A stretch of 64,000 nt of DNA from Clostridia bacterium (GTDB lineage Bacteria > Bacillota > Clostridia > Christensenellales > Aristaeellaceae): positions 24,660-88,659 of the forward strand of contig JAFRTK010000093.1 in the NCBI GenBank assembly GCA_017427165.1, written 5' to 3'. The notes under the pieces were generated by a model that saw only the letters and a list, made by a program, of their open reading frames with translations, searched no databases and was not told the DNA's origin. Positions within the stretch are counted from its first letter, which is position 1. Each line of letters opens with the position of its first letter. Positions 55,901 through 64,000 of this stretch are shown here, one piece after another. Position numbers and translations under genes: made by a program.

Positions 55901-56520
55901 CCGATGTGCTGAAGGATATGACCATGACCGCCGCCCGCCTGGAGGACAGCGAGGAAGACGGGCAGGACCTGGACGGCATGTTTGTCGACATGGGCGGTAT
56001 CCTGACCGAGGTGAAGGGCAAGGCGACCAAGAAGGGCGACTACATGGCCTTCCTGACGCTGGAGGATATGACCGGCCAGATTGAGTGCCTGGCATTCCCG
56101 CGGGTGTTTGAACGGTACCAGCCGCTGATCCGGGAGGATGAAGCGGTGGTGATCAGCGGAAAGATCAGTGTACGGGAAGAGGAAGCGCCGAAGCTGCTGG
56201 CGGAGCGGATTGCCCGCCTGGATGACTGGAAAAAAGCCCCGGTGAAGAGGGAACCGGAACAGCCGCTGATTCCCGACGCGAAGGCGGCGGAACTGGCGGA
56301 AGCCAAGCTGTTCCTGCGGCTGGAGCGAAAGGACATGGACCGGACGCAGGCCATGCTGGCGCTGGACAGCGGCGATATCCCGGTTTATATGCACATCCCC
56401 GCGGAGAAGATGACGCTGCTGTGTCCGCGCAGCAGCTGGTTCAGCGGGAGCGAAGACGGGCTGGCCCGCCTGAAGGAGGCGCTGGGCGCGGAGAACGTGG
56501 TCCTGCGGAAAAAGACATGA
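52990..56520 (+). CDS. dnaE: DNA polymerase III subunit alpha (DnaE)
   Basis: Replicative polymerase of 1176 residues. The N-terminal PHP domain starts with HLHTEYSLLDG. The polymerase acidic residues Asp396, Asp398 and Asp400 in PDIDVDF, plus Asp548 in MDFLGLRT, match the E. coli enzyme's catalytic aspartates, and GPGRGSGAGS is the family loop. A helix-hairpin-helix and OB domain follow from about 850 onward. The last codons overlap the next ATPase gene by four bases, which is unusual for dnaE. Confidence 0.97.
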   Translation: MSFTHLHLHTEYSLLDGACRIQPLVKRLKDLGMDSCAVTDHGVLYGAIEFYTAMTDAGIKPIIGCEAYVCRDRTDRSPTGRENSHLILLCENNTGYQNLMYLISEGFLTGYYYKPRIDYNLIREHHEGLICLSACLSGDLPKMLLNGQDESAHAYVREMQELFGKDNFFIEIMDHNLRDEKTVLPRLIAIAREMDVPLVATNDCHYLEKKDAHAQEVLMCIQTGKTLADDQRMRMETSELYVKSEEEMRALFRQVPDAIDRTKEIADRCNVTFEFGVTRLPKYPVPEGETAEQMLRRLCTEGIRKLYPEAKEGDEPWQRLEYELSTIEHMGYVDYFLIVWDFIHYAKSQGIMVGPGRGSGAGSIVAYSLGITMLDPLKYQLLFERFLNPERVTMPDIDVDFCYERRQEVIDYVARKYGADHVSQIITFGTMAARGVVRDVGRVLGMSYQETDAVAKAVPMDLGITLEKAMNLSPMLRQMADEQPRVKELIDTAMTLEGMPRHASTHAAGVLITGKPVVEFVPLQRNDDVITTQYPMGIIERLGLLKMDFLGLRTLTVIRDTLDMMREAGTDMKPEDIPLDDPAVYEMICRGDTDGVFQMEGAGMTGFLTNMKPSCFEDIIAAISLYRPGPMDSIPRYIAGKMDPSSVRYKTEKLRPILDVTYGCMVYQEQVMQIVRDLAGYSYGRSDLVRRAMAKKKHKVMEEEREIFVHGMTDADGNVKVPGCVRNGVPENVANEIYDEMIAFASYAFNKSHAAAYGVVAMQTAWLKHYYPVQFMAAMLNSVYGNTGKIAGYIQYCRGRGIPVLPPHVNRSRWKFTVARDTEGKAAILFGLGAVKSVGENAVNAVIRERENGGPYRDIFDFCSRIDTADCSKRVTESLIKAGAFDGMGANRPQMLAVYETAMEANQSIRKKNVSGQVSLFDMFGQDESPAMMGAQIHLPDLPDCPARVKLQMEKEASGVYMTGHPLDDYADVLKDMTMTAARLEDSEEDGQDLDGMFVDMGGILTEVKGKATKKGDYMAFLTLEDMTGQIECLAFPRVFERYQPLIREDEAVVISGKISVREEEAPKLLAERIARLDDWKKAPVKREPEQPLIPDAKAAELAEAKLFLRLERKDMDRTQAMLALDSGDIPVYMHIPAEKMTLLCPRSSWFSGSEDGLARLKEALGAENVVLRKKT

Positions 56521-57458
56521 TTGAACTGGAACACGCGACCAAGAAATACGGCGCGATATACGGCCTGCGGGATGTGACCCTGCATATCGGCAGGGGAGAA
56601 ACCGTAGGACTGCTGGGAAGGAACGGCGCGGGGAAAACCACCGCGCTGAACCTGATTACGGGGTATTTTCCGCCGACGGAAGGCACGGTGCGGATCGGCG
56701 GTATGGACATGCTGGAATCCGCCCGGGCGTGCCGGCACATGATCGGATACCTGCCGGAACGGCCGCCGCTGTATGACGAGATGACCACCGAGGAATACCT
56801 GCGGTTCGTATGCGAACTGCGGGAAGTAACCGCGAAGGCGATCCCGGCGCATGTGGAAGAAATCCTGACCCTGTGCGGCCTGCAGGAGACGCGCGGGCGC
56901 TTGCTGGGCCACCTGAGCAAGGGCTACCGCCAGCGGGCGGGAATCGCGCAGGCACTGTGCGGATCGCCGGAGATCCTGATCCTCGACGAACCGACTGTCG
57001 GCCTGGACCCGAAGCAGACGGTGGAAATCCGAGAGCTGATCCGGCGGCTGAAGGCCGACCATACGGTGGTATTTTCAAGCCATATTCTGTCGGAAGTGCA
57101 GCAGCTGTGCTCCCGGGTGATTATCCTGGACGGCGGGCGGATGGTGCGCGACTTTGACCGGAACATACCGGAAACGGGAACCCTGCGGATCCGGCTGAAG
57201 ATCGCGGGAGACGAGGAAACGGTGATGCCGCGGCTGCAGCACCTGGACAAGGATATCCGGGCGGAACGGCTGCCCGCGGAGGAAAACGGGGTGACCGAAG
57301 CCCGGCTGGTGATGGAAACCGGCGGAAACGAAGGCGCGGCAACGGACCGGGTATTCCGGATGCTCGCAGGGGCGGGAATTCCGGTGCGGATGATGAGGGC
57401 GGAAAAGGAAACCCTGGAGGAAGTTTTCCTGCGGGAGACGGACAGAAACAATGAATAA
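56517..57458 (+). CDS. ABC transporter ATP-binding protein (GldA-like)
   Basis: A 313-residue ATPase with ATG overlapping the dnaE stop (ATGA). Walker A GRNGAGKTT (about 36-44), signature LSKGYRQRAG (about 135) and Walker B ILILDEPTVGLDP (about 155) are complete. The C-terminal extension (about 220-313) is beta-rich, as in exporters of the GldA/NosF type. It pairs with the permease-GldG fusion 18 bases downstream. Confidence 0.92.
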   Translation: MIELEHATKKYGAIYGLRDVTLHIGRGETVGLLGRNGAGKTTALNLITGYFPPTEGTVRIGGMDMLESARACRHMIGYLPERPPLYDEMTTEEYLRFVCELREVTAKAIPAHVEEILTLCGLQETRGRLLGHLSKGYRQRAGIAQALCGSPEILILDEPTVGLDPKQTVEIRELIRRLKADHTVVFSSHILSEVQQLCSRVIILDGGRMVRDFDRNIPETGTLRIRLKIAGDEETVMPRLQHLDKDIRAERLPAEENGVTEARLVMETGGNEGAATDRVFRMLAGAGIPVRMMRAEKETLEEVFLRETDRNNE

Positions 57459-57476
57459 CGGAAAGGAGGAAACCGC

Positions 57477-59696
57477 ATGAAAGCCATCTGGAAACGGGAG
57501 ATGCGGGGGTATTTCCATACCCCGGTGGGCTACGTGTTCCTGGGTGTATTCCTTGCGATTTCCTCGGTTCTTTTTTACCTGGATATCCTGAGCCGGAGGA
57601 GTACCAACCTGCCGGGCTTTTTCACGGAAATCAGCGCGATCTGGATGCTGGTGAGCCCGATCCTGACGATGCGGCTGCTGGCAGAGGAACAGCAGAAAAA
57701 GACGGACCAGCTGCTGCTGACCAGCCCGGTTTCCCTGCCGGGCATTGTGGCCGGCAAATACCTGGCCGCGGTGACGGTGCTGCTGATCACCGCCGGGATG
57801 ACGCTTTTTTACGTCCTGATAGTGGCGATTTACGGACAGGTGTTCCCCGCGGAACTGGCGGTGAACTACCTGGGGTTCATCCTGGAAGGGTGCGCCTTTG
57901 CGGCGATGGACCTTTTCCTGTCGGGCTGCGCGGCAACGCCGGTAACCGCGGCGGTGCTGGCGTTCGGCGCCAATTTCCTGCTGTGGATCCTCGACCTGCT
58001 GCAGACCGCTGTGAAGACCGCATGGATTTCCGATGTCCTGAAATTTGTATCCCTGTACAGGCGGAACATGACGTTCCAGGCGGGGCAGCTGAGCTATGCA
58101 TGCATCATCTTTGACCTGGCCTTTATCGCCCTGTTCCTGACGCTGACGGTATACCGCCTGGACCGGAGAAGGACCGGCAGCGGAAGCCCGGACGGATCCC
58201 TGCTGCAGCGGATCCGCCGCGGAATCCGGAAGGAGAAGGACGCGGACCGGGAAAAGCGGAAAAGCAGGGTGAAGAAATGGAAATACAGCGGGATATCCGC
58301 GGCGCTGCTGGCGATGCTGGCCCTGTCCCTGACCGCCCTGTGCATCGGCGCGGACGCGCTGGAGACCCGGAAAGGGCTGCGGATTGACCTGTCGTTCAAC
58401 AGCATGAGCAGTTACAGTGAAAAGACGCAGGAAGTGCTGGAGAACGTCGGGCATGACGTGCATATCTGGGCATTGTTCCGGAACGGGGATGAGGATGTCC
58501 CGCTGATGGAACTGCTGAACCGGTACGCGGCAGCCAGCCCCCGGATTACCTGGGAGCAGGCGGACGCAGCGCTGAACCCGGCGCTGATATCCCGGTTCAC
58601 CACCGAAATGGGAACACCGCAGGATGAGGGACTGATTGTCTGGTGCGAGGACACCGGCCGGTTCCGGCTGATCGGTCCGGTGGAATACTCCACCTGGCTG
58701 ACTGACGCGGAAACATCCGAAGTAAGCGCCCGGTGGAATTCCGAAGTCCTCCTGACGGAAGCGATCCACTATGTCACCCGGGAGCGGGTGCCGAAGGTCG
58801 TGATTGTGCAGGGACATGATGAATGGACTGCCGGAATGCTGGAAACATTTGAAAACATGCTGAAAGCCTACCAGTATGAAGTCCAGTACGCGAACACCGC
58901 GGACAAGGAATTCCAGCCGGATCCGAGGGATGTGCTGGTTTTCTTCAGCCCGCGGCAGGACCTGGACAGCGCCGAACTGGAGAAACTGAACGCGTTTGCC
59001 CGGCAGGGCGGAAGCTTCCTGTTTACGCGGGATTACGCTGACGACAACAGAATGCAGAGAATGCCGAATTACCGGGTTCTCCTGCGCAGCTGCGGCTTTG
59101 AATGCATCGACGGGATGGTCGAAGCAGATGCCTCAGCAAAGGACACATACTATGACGTGTATACCACATGGCTGCTGCCGGAAATGCTGTCCACCGAGAT
59201 CACGCTGGACCTGGTCGCGGCCGGACGGACCGAAACCATGATGGTGAACGCCACCGCGTTTGAAACGCCGGAGGACACCGACAATTACCTGATGACCTCT
59301 GTGGTACTGCAGAGCGGGGAAACCGCACACCTGATGCGGCCGGCAATGACGGGTGAACCGGCGGACAGCGGAGCGGCCGGCCCGTTCGCACTGGCCCTGC
59401 AGTCCTGGCGGATCACAACGGAAGGCCATCTCTCCCGGGCGTTTATCATCGGCGATACCGACACACTGGTGAATGAAGAATACCTGAGCATGACGGACGG
59501 ACAGGAACTGGCCATCCGCGTGATGGAATACTTGCTGGATATGGAGGCTTCCAACCTGAACATCATGCCGAAGGTGGGACTGCATCCGACACTGGGTACC
59601 GGAAGCACCATGCTGGGATCCGTCCTGCTGGTGGCGCTGCCGGCGGCCGTCCTGCTGGCCGCCCTGCTGGTGCTGCTGCGGCGCAGGAACCGGTGA
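57477..59696 (+). CDS. ABC-2 permease fused to GldG-like domain
   Basis: A 739-residue fusion. Residues about 1-240 form a six-helix ABC-2 permease (MKAIWKREMRGYFHTPVGYV is the characteristic start). A basic linker and one helix (about 275-295) lead to an extracytoplasmic GldG/ABC-aux domain (about 305-700), ending in a final helix. GldF and GldG are normally separate genes, so the fusion is notable. A gliding role is unlikely here; export or cell-surface assembly is more plausible. Confidence 0.9.
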   Translation: MKAIWKREMRGYFHTPVGYVFLGVFLAISSVLFYLDILSRRSTNLPGFFTEISAIWMLVSPILTMRLLAEEQQKKTDQLLLTSPVSLPGIVAGKYLAAVTVLLITAGMTLFYVLIVAIYGQVFPAELAVNYLGFILEGCAFAAMDLFLSGCAATPVTAAVLAFGANFLLWILDLLQTAVKTAWISDVLKFVSLYRRNMTFQAGQLSYACIIFDLAFIALFLTLTVYRLDRRRTGSGSPDGSLLQRIRRGIRKEKDADREKRKSRVKKWKYSGISAALLAMLALSLTALCIGADALETRKGLRIDLSFNSMSSYSEKTQEVLENVGHDVHIWALFRNGDEDVPLMELLNRYAAASPRITWEQADAALNPALISRFTTEMGTPQDEGLIVWCEDTGRFRLIGPVEYSTWLTDAETSEVSARWNSEVLLTEAIHYVTRERVPKVVIVQGHDEWTAGMLETFENMLKAYQYEVQYANTADKEFQPDPRDVLVFFSPRQDLDSAELEKLNAFARQGGSFLFTRDYADDNRMQRMPNYRVLLRSCGFECIDGMVEADASAKDTYYDVYTTWLLPEMLSTEITLDLVAAGRTETMMVNATAFETPEDTDNYLMTSVVLQSGETAHLMRPAMTGEPADSGAAGPFALALQSWRITTEGHLSRAFIIGDTDTLVNEEYLSMTDGQELAIRVMEYLLDMEASNLNIMPKVGLHPTLGTGSTMLGSVLLVALPAAVLLAALLVLLRRRNR

Positions 59697-59718
59697 ACCG
59701 GAGAAAAGGGAATCAATC

Positions 59719-61185
59719 ATGCAGCATGTTGACCGAAAACCCCGGAAAAGGAAAAAGCACGGACGCGCTATATGGATCGCGGCCGCGGCACTGCTGCTGG
59801 CAGTGAGCGTGGCAGCCGCCGTGCTCCTGACCCGGCAGACGGAGACGGAGGATCCGGATATTCCCGAGACAGGGGGTATCCTGCTAAACCGTGGGACGGA
59901 AGAAGTGGAATCCGTTACCGTGACGCGAAAAGGATCCGAGCCCTGGATGCTGACCCGGGGCAGCGACGGAAAAATGCACCTGAACGGTGAGGAAGACTGG
60001 ACTGCCGAGTCCGAAACGATCCGGCGGATGCTGGAATCGCTGGCCAACCTGGCCTATGAGGATGTGCTGACGGAGAACCCGGCCGATTACCAGGGCTATG
60101 AAGCCCTGTTCGGGCTGGAGGAACCCGCTGTGACCGCCTGCGTCCGATTTGCGGACGGGCAGGAAGTGACCGTACGGATCGGGGACCGGATTCCGGGTGA
60201 GGAAGAACGGTACTATATGACCGTGGACGGGGACGGCCGCCTGTTTGCCATGTCCCGCGGACAGGCGGAAGACCTGGACCCGTCACCGGAAATCCTGCAT
60301 CCGGTGAACCAGCCGGAGATTTTTGCCGTACTGCTGGATCGGATTACGATTGCCGGCGCGGACGGGGAACCAATCGCAGACTGGCGGCTGCGGGGCAGCA
60401 TTGAGGACCGGGACGTCTCGACCAACTGGGAGATGACCGCACCGGTCCTGTATCCCGCGGATGATGTGAGCATTGACAGGCTGAAAAGCGCCGCGGAGGA
60501 TCTTCGCCTGGGAATCTACGTGGAGGAAGCCACGGAGGAAAACCTGGAAAAGCGGGGACTGCTCCGGCCAGCCCGGACGCTGACCCTGCACATGGCGGCC
60601 GGATCGACCGGCAAGGTGTCCGACAGCGGCGTATATGATGTGGTGGAGCGGCCGGAAAGCACCGTGGTGATCGATATCGCTGAAAGCGAAGACGGGATGT
60701 ACCACTATGTCCGTTTCGGAAATGAGATCGACAAGGCGGCCTATGTGATGCTGGCGCCGTTCCTGACTGTGAAACCGCTGGATACGGCGGCCCGGTACCT
60801 CTTTGCCACCCCGCTGAACAGCCTGAGCAGCATGACGGTGGAAAAGGACGGGATCACGACGGAATACACGCTGAAGCGGGGAGTCGTGACGGATGAGGAT
60901 ACCGGGGAAACCCGGACGGCCTGCCTGCGGAACGGCACTGAAATATCCTGGGACGCATTTACCGCACTGTACGACCGCCTGCTGACGGTGAACATCACCG
61001 GGATGCTTCCGGCGGATGCGGAACCCGGAAACGCGCACACAAAAATAACGCTCCGCACGGTCAACGGCGGAGCGCATACGGTGATTCTCAGTGACTGGGA
61101 CGGCATGCATGACGCCGTGACCATCGACGGAGGAACCCTGTTCTATATTACGCGGGACAGCTTTTCCGCGGAAGTGCCGGAATAA
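59719..61185 (+). CDS. DUF4340 domain-containing membrane-anchored protein
   Basis: A 488-residue protein with a short basic N-terminus, one membrane helix (about 17-37) and a large extracytoplasmic region of repeated beta-rich DUF4340 units (about 60-470). Such proteins follow Gld-like ABC permeases in many bacteria, and it is 22 bases after the fusion gene. It is probably the outer part of the same transporter. The C-terminal stop is seven bases from the convergent next gene. Confidence 0.85.
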   Translation: MQHVDRKPRKRKKHGRAIWIAAAALLLAVSVAAAVLLTRQTETEDPDIPETGGILLNRGTEEVESVTVTRKGSEPWMLTRGSDGKMHLNGEEDWTAESETIRRMLESLANLAYEDVLTENPADYQGYEALFGLEEPAVTACVRFADGQEVTVRIGDRIPGEEERYYMTVDGDGRLFAMSRGQAEDLDPSPEILHPVNQPEIFAVLLDRITIAGADGEPIADWRLRGSIEDRDVSTNWEMTAPVLYPADDVSIDRLKSAAEDLRLGIYVEEATEENLEKRGLLRPARTLTLHMAAGSTGKVSDSGVYDVVERPESTVVIDIAESEDGMYHYVRFGNEIDKAAYVMLAPFLTVKPLDTAARYLFATPLNSLSSMTVEKDGITTEYTLKRGVVTDEDTGETRTACLRNGTEISWDAFTALYDRLLTVNITGMLPADAEPGNAHTKITLRTVNGGAHTVILSDWDGMHDAVTIDGGTLFYITRDSFSAEVPE

Positions 61186-61192
61186 AGGCGGC

Positions 61193-61663
61193 TTATTCGC
61201 CGATGGCGATGATATTCCGCCCGGTAAACCGGACCGTGTAAGACTGCCCTTCCTGCAAAGCGGGAAGCGGGATTTCCTCATCCCAGTAAAGGAGCTGTTC
61301 CCGGGAACCGTGCTTGTCCGCGTCCCCGAGGAAGATCAGGCTGAGGCAGGATACCCCGTCCACGCTGGATACATCCGGCTCTGTGCGGACATACTCCATC
61401 TCCCGGTCATGACTGCGCCCGGAAAGGGCGGAGACAACGAGTTTCCGGTAATTGAGCAGGGGACGGCAGAACATCTCGATGAAAAAGATCAGGAATACAC
61501 CGAGCAGCGCCAGCAGCAGGATGGAGAGCCATTCCATGCGGATGACCACCGACCAGACGAAGGCGGCCAGCAGCAGCGCGGAGACGACACCGGTCAGGAT
61601 CCAGCGCTTTTTCAGTTTGCCGTCCAGGGATTCCAGCATTTCAGCAGAATACAATTCCTTCAT
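61193..61663 (-). CDS. Small membrane protein of unknown function
   Basis: A 156-residue protein with two membrane helices (about 21-41 and 45-65) and a cytoplasmic or extracellular beta domain (about 70-156). The start at 61663 follows CGGAGG; an in-frame ATG at 61681 does not. No family recognised. It lies downstream of rplQ but is separated from it by a terminator, so it is probably expressed on its own. Confidence 0.7.
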   Translation of the reverse strand: MKELYSAEMLESLDGKLKKRWILTGVVSALLLAAFVWSVVIRMEWLSILLLALLGVFLIFFIEMFCRPLLNYRKLVVSALSGRSHDREMEYVRTEPDVSSVDGVSCLSLIFLGDADKHGSREQLLYWDEEIPLPALQEGQSYTVRFTGRNIIAIGE

Positions 61664-61687
61664 ACGGGTACCTCCGGTCACAAACAG

Positions 61688-61722
61688 GGAAGCCCTTCCC
61701 CTTGTGCGTCAGGGAAGGGCTG
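61688..61722 (-). terminator. Terminator of the ribosomal alpha operon
   Basis: AGCCCTTCCC and GGGAAGGGCT form a ten-base stem after the rplQ stop, with a T-rich tail on the - strand. Confidence 0.75.
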
Positions 61723-61751
61723 TGCTTGCTTGATGTGTGGAAATAAATCGA

Positions 61752-62264
61752 TCAGATGAGCTCGAGAATGACCATCTCGGCGGCATCGCCGCGGCGCGGT
61801 CCGAGCTTGTAGATGCGGGTATAGCCGCCGGAGCAGTTCTTTTCGGCATTGCGGGCCTTGTACTTGGGTCCGATTTCCCGGAAGAGCTTTTCCACCACAG
61901 GATGCTTGTTGTCCTTGGTGCGCTCGCGGTAATCCGCCTTGCTTTCATCCTGCTGCTTGGTTTCCTTCAGATCATAGAGGTAAGCCATCATGATCCGGCG
62001 GGCATGCAGACGGGAAGGAGCATCGTTGACGACGTCCAGCGTAACCAGCTGGCCCTTGTCGTTATGGGTTTCCTTGGTGGTGGAAACCGTGTTGTCGCAT
62101 TCGCGCACAGCCAGAGTGATCATCTTATCCGCGATCCGGCGGACTTCCTTGGCCTTGGCCTCGGTCGTCTCGATGCGGCCGTTCCAGATCAGATTGGTCA
62201 CCTGATTGCGGAGCAGCGCCTTGCGCTGATCAGCCGTGCGACCCAGCTTGCGTTGGTTAGCCAT
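61752..62264 (-). CDS. rplQ: 50S ribosomal protein L17
   Basis: Component of the large ribosomal subunit. The N-terminal core is standard ([20 protein letters not shown]). With 170 residues it is about 45 longer than typical bacterial L17; the extra residues are an internal acidic insert around 95-125, and the C-terminus ends in the usual ELI-like tail. It is 15 bases after rpoA, as in the alpha operon. Confidence 0.96.
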   Translation of the reverse strand: MANQRKLGRTADQRKALLRNQVTNLIWNGRIETTEAKAKEVRRIADKMITLAVRECDNTVSTTKETHNDKGQLVTLDVVNDAPSRLHARRIMMAYLYDLKETKQQDESKADYRERTKDNKHPVVEKLFREIGPKYKARNAEKNCSGGYTRIYKLGPRRGDAAEMVILELI

Positions 62265-62279
62265 GGGGTTTTCCTCCTC

Positions 62280-63227
62280 TTAGTCTTCGTTGGGTCGCAG
62301 GCCCAGTCCGAGCGCGTTGAGCTTCTGCTCAACTTCTTCCAGACTCTTGCGGCCGAGGTTGCGAACCTTCATCATATCTTCCTGATTCTTCTGCACCAGC
62401 TCAGCGACGCTGTTGATGCCGGCACGCTTCAGGCAGTTATAGGCGCGGACGGAAAGATCCAGTTCCTCGATGGTCATCTCCAGAACCTTGTCTTTCTTAT
62501 CCTCTTCGGGCTGGACCATGCTCACGGGCATGACACGATCGGTCAGGCTGATGAACAGGGTCAGGTGCTCGGTGAGGATCTTGGCGGCGCTGGAAATCGC
62601 CTCTTCAGGCTTCAGCGTGCCGTTGGTCCAGATTTCAAGCGTCAGCTTGTCATAGTCGGTGATCTGGCCTACACGGGTGTCTTCCACCATGTAGTTGACC
62701 TTCTTCACGGGGGTGAAGATGGAATCGATCGGGATCACACCGATGGGCATGCTGGCGGTCTTGTTCTTGTCGGCGCTGACATATCCGCGGCCCCGTTCGA
62801 GCGTCAGCTGCATCTGCAGGTGCGCTTCTTCGTTCAGGGTGGCGATATGCAGGTCCGGGTTGACAACTTCGACTTCGTCATCCGTCTTGATGTCGCCGGC
62901 CTTCAGCTCGAAGGGACCCTTGACGTCGATAGACAGCTGCTTGGGTCCGTCCGTGAACATTCTGCAGGCGATGGACTTCAGGTTCAGGATGATTTCGGTC
63001 ACATCTTCCTTGATGCCCGGAATCGTGGAGAATTCATGCTGCACACCTTCGATGTGCACGGAAGAAACTGCCACGCCGGGGAGGGAAGAAAGCAGTACCC
63101 GACGCATGGAATTGCCGAGCGTATGGCCGAAGCCGCGCTCCAGGGGCTCGATTACGAACTTGCCGTAAGTGCCGTCCTGGCTGGTTTCCACACATTCGAT
63201 GCGGGCTTTTTCGATTTCGACGATCAT
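62280..63227 (-). CDS. rpoA: RNA polymerase subunit alpha
   Basis: Dimerises to assemble RNA polymerase. The 315-residue protein has the N-terminal assembly domain (about 1-230, [20 protein letters not shown]) and the C-terminal domain (about 245-315) with the DNA- and activator-binding helix [10 protein letters not shown]. It has standard length. The ATG follows GGAGGG. It is 95 bases after rpsD. Confidence 0.98.
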   Translation of the reverse strand: MIVEIEKARIECVETSQDGTYGKFVIEPLERGFGHTLGNSMRRVLLSSLPGVAVSSVHIEGVQHEFSTIPGIKEDVTEIILNLKSIACRMFTDGPKQLSIDVKGPFELKAGDIKTDDEVEVVNPDLHIATLNEEAHLQMQLTLERGRGYVSADKNKTASMPIGVIPIDSIFTPVKKVNYMVEDTRVGQITDYDKLTLEIWTNGTLKPEEAISSAAKILTEHLTLFISLTDRVMPVSMVQPEEDKKDKVLEMTIEELDLSVRAYNCLKRAGINSVAELVQKNQEDMMKVRNLGRKSLEEVEQKLNALGLGLRPNED

Positions 63228-63322
63228 TTCGTTTTACCCTCCATACCGGATGCGGAGCACAGGCGACAGGATCGCCCGCAGCAACCGCACGGTTCCTTGT
63301 TCGTTCGGTTGTCGGCAAGTCA

Positions 63323-63919
63323 TTAACGGGAGTAATACTCGACGATCATGTTCTCCTGGACCTGCAGGTCGATATCCTCACGGGTCGGAAGAGCCGCGAC
63401 GGTACCGGTCAGGTTCTGGGCGTCAAAGGAGAGCCACTTGGGGGTCAGCACGGTGGTGCCTTCCCGCAGGACCTTGAACATCTCCATCTCTTCGCTGCGC
63501 TTGCGGAGGGTGATCTTGTCACCGACCTTCACCTGGTAGGAAGGAATGTCGACCTTCATGTCGTTGACCCGGATGTGACCGTGATTCACGATCTGGCGGG
63601 CCATGCGGCGGGTCTTGGCCAGGCCGAGACGGAACACCACGTTGTCCAGCCGCAGCTCGAGCAGCTGCATGAGGTTGTCACCGGTGATGCCCTTCATGTT
63701 GGCGGCCTTCAGGTAGTACTTGTGGAACTGCTTTTCCAGCACTCCGTACACGAACTTGACCTTCTGCTTTTCCTGCAGCTGGGCGCCGTATTCGGAGACC
63801 TTGCGGCGGCGGTTTCCGCCGGGATTGCGGTTGGATTTCTTATTGCCATAGCCCATGACGGCCGGGGAAATATCGAAACTCCGGCACTTCTTGGCGATCG
63901 GCTGTTTATTAACTGCCAT
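63323..63919 (-). CDS. rpsD: 30S ribosomal protein S4 (zinc-free form)
   Basis: Primary 16S rRNA-binding protein, 198 residues. The start at 63919 follows AGGAGGG; a start at 63970 would run into rpsK. The S4 domain is intact (RMARQIVNHGHIRVND). The N-terminus keeps only Cys12 and lacks the Cys4 zinc site, so this is the C-minus form found in many Clostridia. The order rpsK-rpsD-rpoA-rplQ is the standard alpha operon. Confidence 0.96.
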   Translation of the reverse strand: MAVNKQPIAKKCRSFDISPAVMGYGNKKSNRNPGGNRRRKVSEYGAQLQEKQKVKFVYGVLEKQFHKYYLKAANMKGITGDNLMQLLELRLDNVVFRLGLAKTRRMARQIVNHGHIRVNDMKVDIPSYQVKVGDKITLRKRSEEMEMFKVLREGTTVLTPKWLSFDAQNLTGTVAALPTREDIDLQVQENMIVEYYSR

Positions 63920-63939
63920 TTCTATATGCCCTCCTATAC

Positions 63940-64000
63940 TTACACGCGACGGCGCTTGGGCGGACGGCAACCATTGTGCGGAATGGGCGTCACGTCCTTA
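63940..64000 (-). CDS. rpsK: 30S ribosomal protein S11, C-terminus (partial)
   Basis: The last 19 codons and stop of S11, with the diagnostic ending DVTPIPHNGCRPPKRRRV. The rest lies past the window edge. It is 20 bases before rpsD. Confidence 0.95.
   Translation of the reverse strand, partial: KDVTPIPHNGCRPPKRRRV

Noticed and set aside
50407-56394. A 1995-codon open frame on the - strand antisense to dnaE and the ABC exporter genes
   Set aside because: It mirrors strong + strand genes, has a His/Arg/Gln-rich low-complexity translation with no domain, and arises because GC-rich codon bias removes stops from one antisense frame.

Overview
The window looks like the chromosome of a GC-rich Gram-positive anaerobe of the class Clostridia, probably a gut or rumen plant-fibre degrader (Aristaeellaceae or Christensenellales-like; this placement is inference). 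Supporting signs are sigma-A type promoters, strong GGAGG ribosome binding sites with frequent GTG and TTG starts, NrdR, a HelD-type RNA polymerase recycling ATPase, VanW and ECF sigma/anti-sigma genes, the zinc-knuckle-less form of ribosomal protein S4, and plant-polysaccharide enzymes. No tRNA, rRNA, CRISPR array, insertion sequence or prophage gene was seen. Almost all of the window is coding.

Layout. (1) 0-16.9 kb, + strand: a long glycan-uptake locus. It has one large solute-binding lipoprotein with two permeases, a secreted or membrane NHL-repeat/TPR/Yip1 protein, a DUF5696 protein, a second permease pair with its own solute-binding protein, a LamG-domain secreted protein, then a GH43 and a GH51 arabinofuranosidase. 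No ATPase gene is present, so both importers must borrow one. (2) 17.0-20.1 kb: ECF sigma factor, its membrane partner and an orphan binding-protein-like gene. (3) 20.1-27.3 kb, - strand: a run of small enzymes (phosphoesterase, acetyltransferases, HD hydrolase, two methyltransferases, P-loop kinase), an autoregulated MerR regulator, and an adenosine-deaminase-family gene. (4) 27.4-32.5 kb: a CE1-like esterase behind an AraC-style direct repeat, an amylosucrase-like GH13 enzyme, and an uncharacterised TIM-barrel-like protein behind a LacI-like operator. (5) 32.6-38.0 kb: helD with a structured leader, a secreted alpha/beta hydrolase, a zinc-ribbon protein, then xylB-nrdR.

(6) 38.1-40.5 kb, - strand: a visibly AT-rich islet of four small genes (two tandem paralogues, an 76-residue protein and an ankyrin-repeat protein) that looks like an acquired orphan immunity-gene array of the kind associated with polymorphic toxins. 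(7) 48.4-40.6 kb, - strand: a six-gene operon, type IIA topoisomerase B and A subunits, ybaB, recR, rmuC and galM. (8) 48.6-61.2 kb, + strand: VanW protein, a two-gene ABC exporter, a small secreted protein, dnaE, and a Gld-like ABC system (ATPase, permease-GldG fusion, DUF4340). (9) 61.2-64 kb, - strand: a small membrane protein and the end of the ribosomal alpha operon, rpsK-rpsD-rpoA-rplQ.

How it works together. The left third imports and cleaves arabinose-containing plant oligosaccharides; xylB feeds pentoses to the pentose phosphate pathway and galM interconverts sugar anomers. The middle holds stress and small-molecule functions under local regulators whose sites can be read in the DNA. 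The right part is core DNA topology, repair, replication and transcription. The most unusual items are the ATPase-less dual importer with its NHL/Yip1 and DUF5696 proteins, the AT-rich immunity-like islet, the helD leader, and several clear operators.
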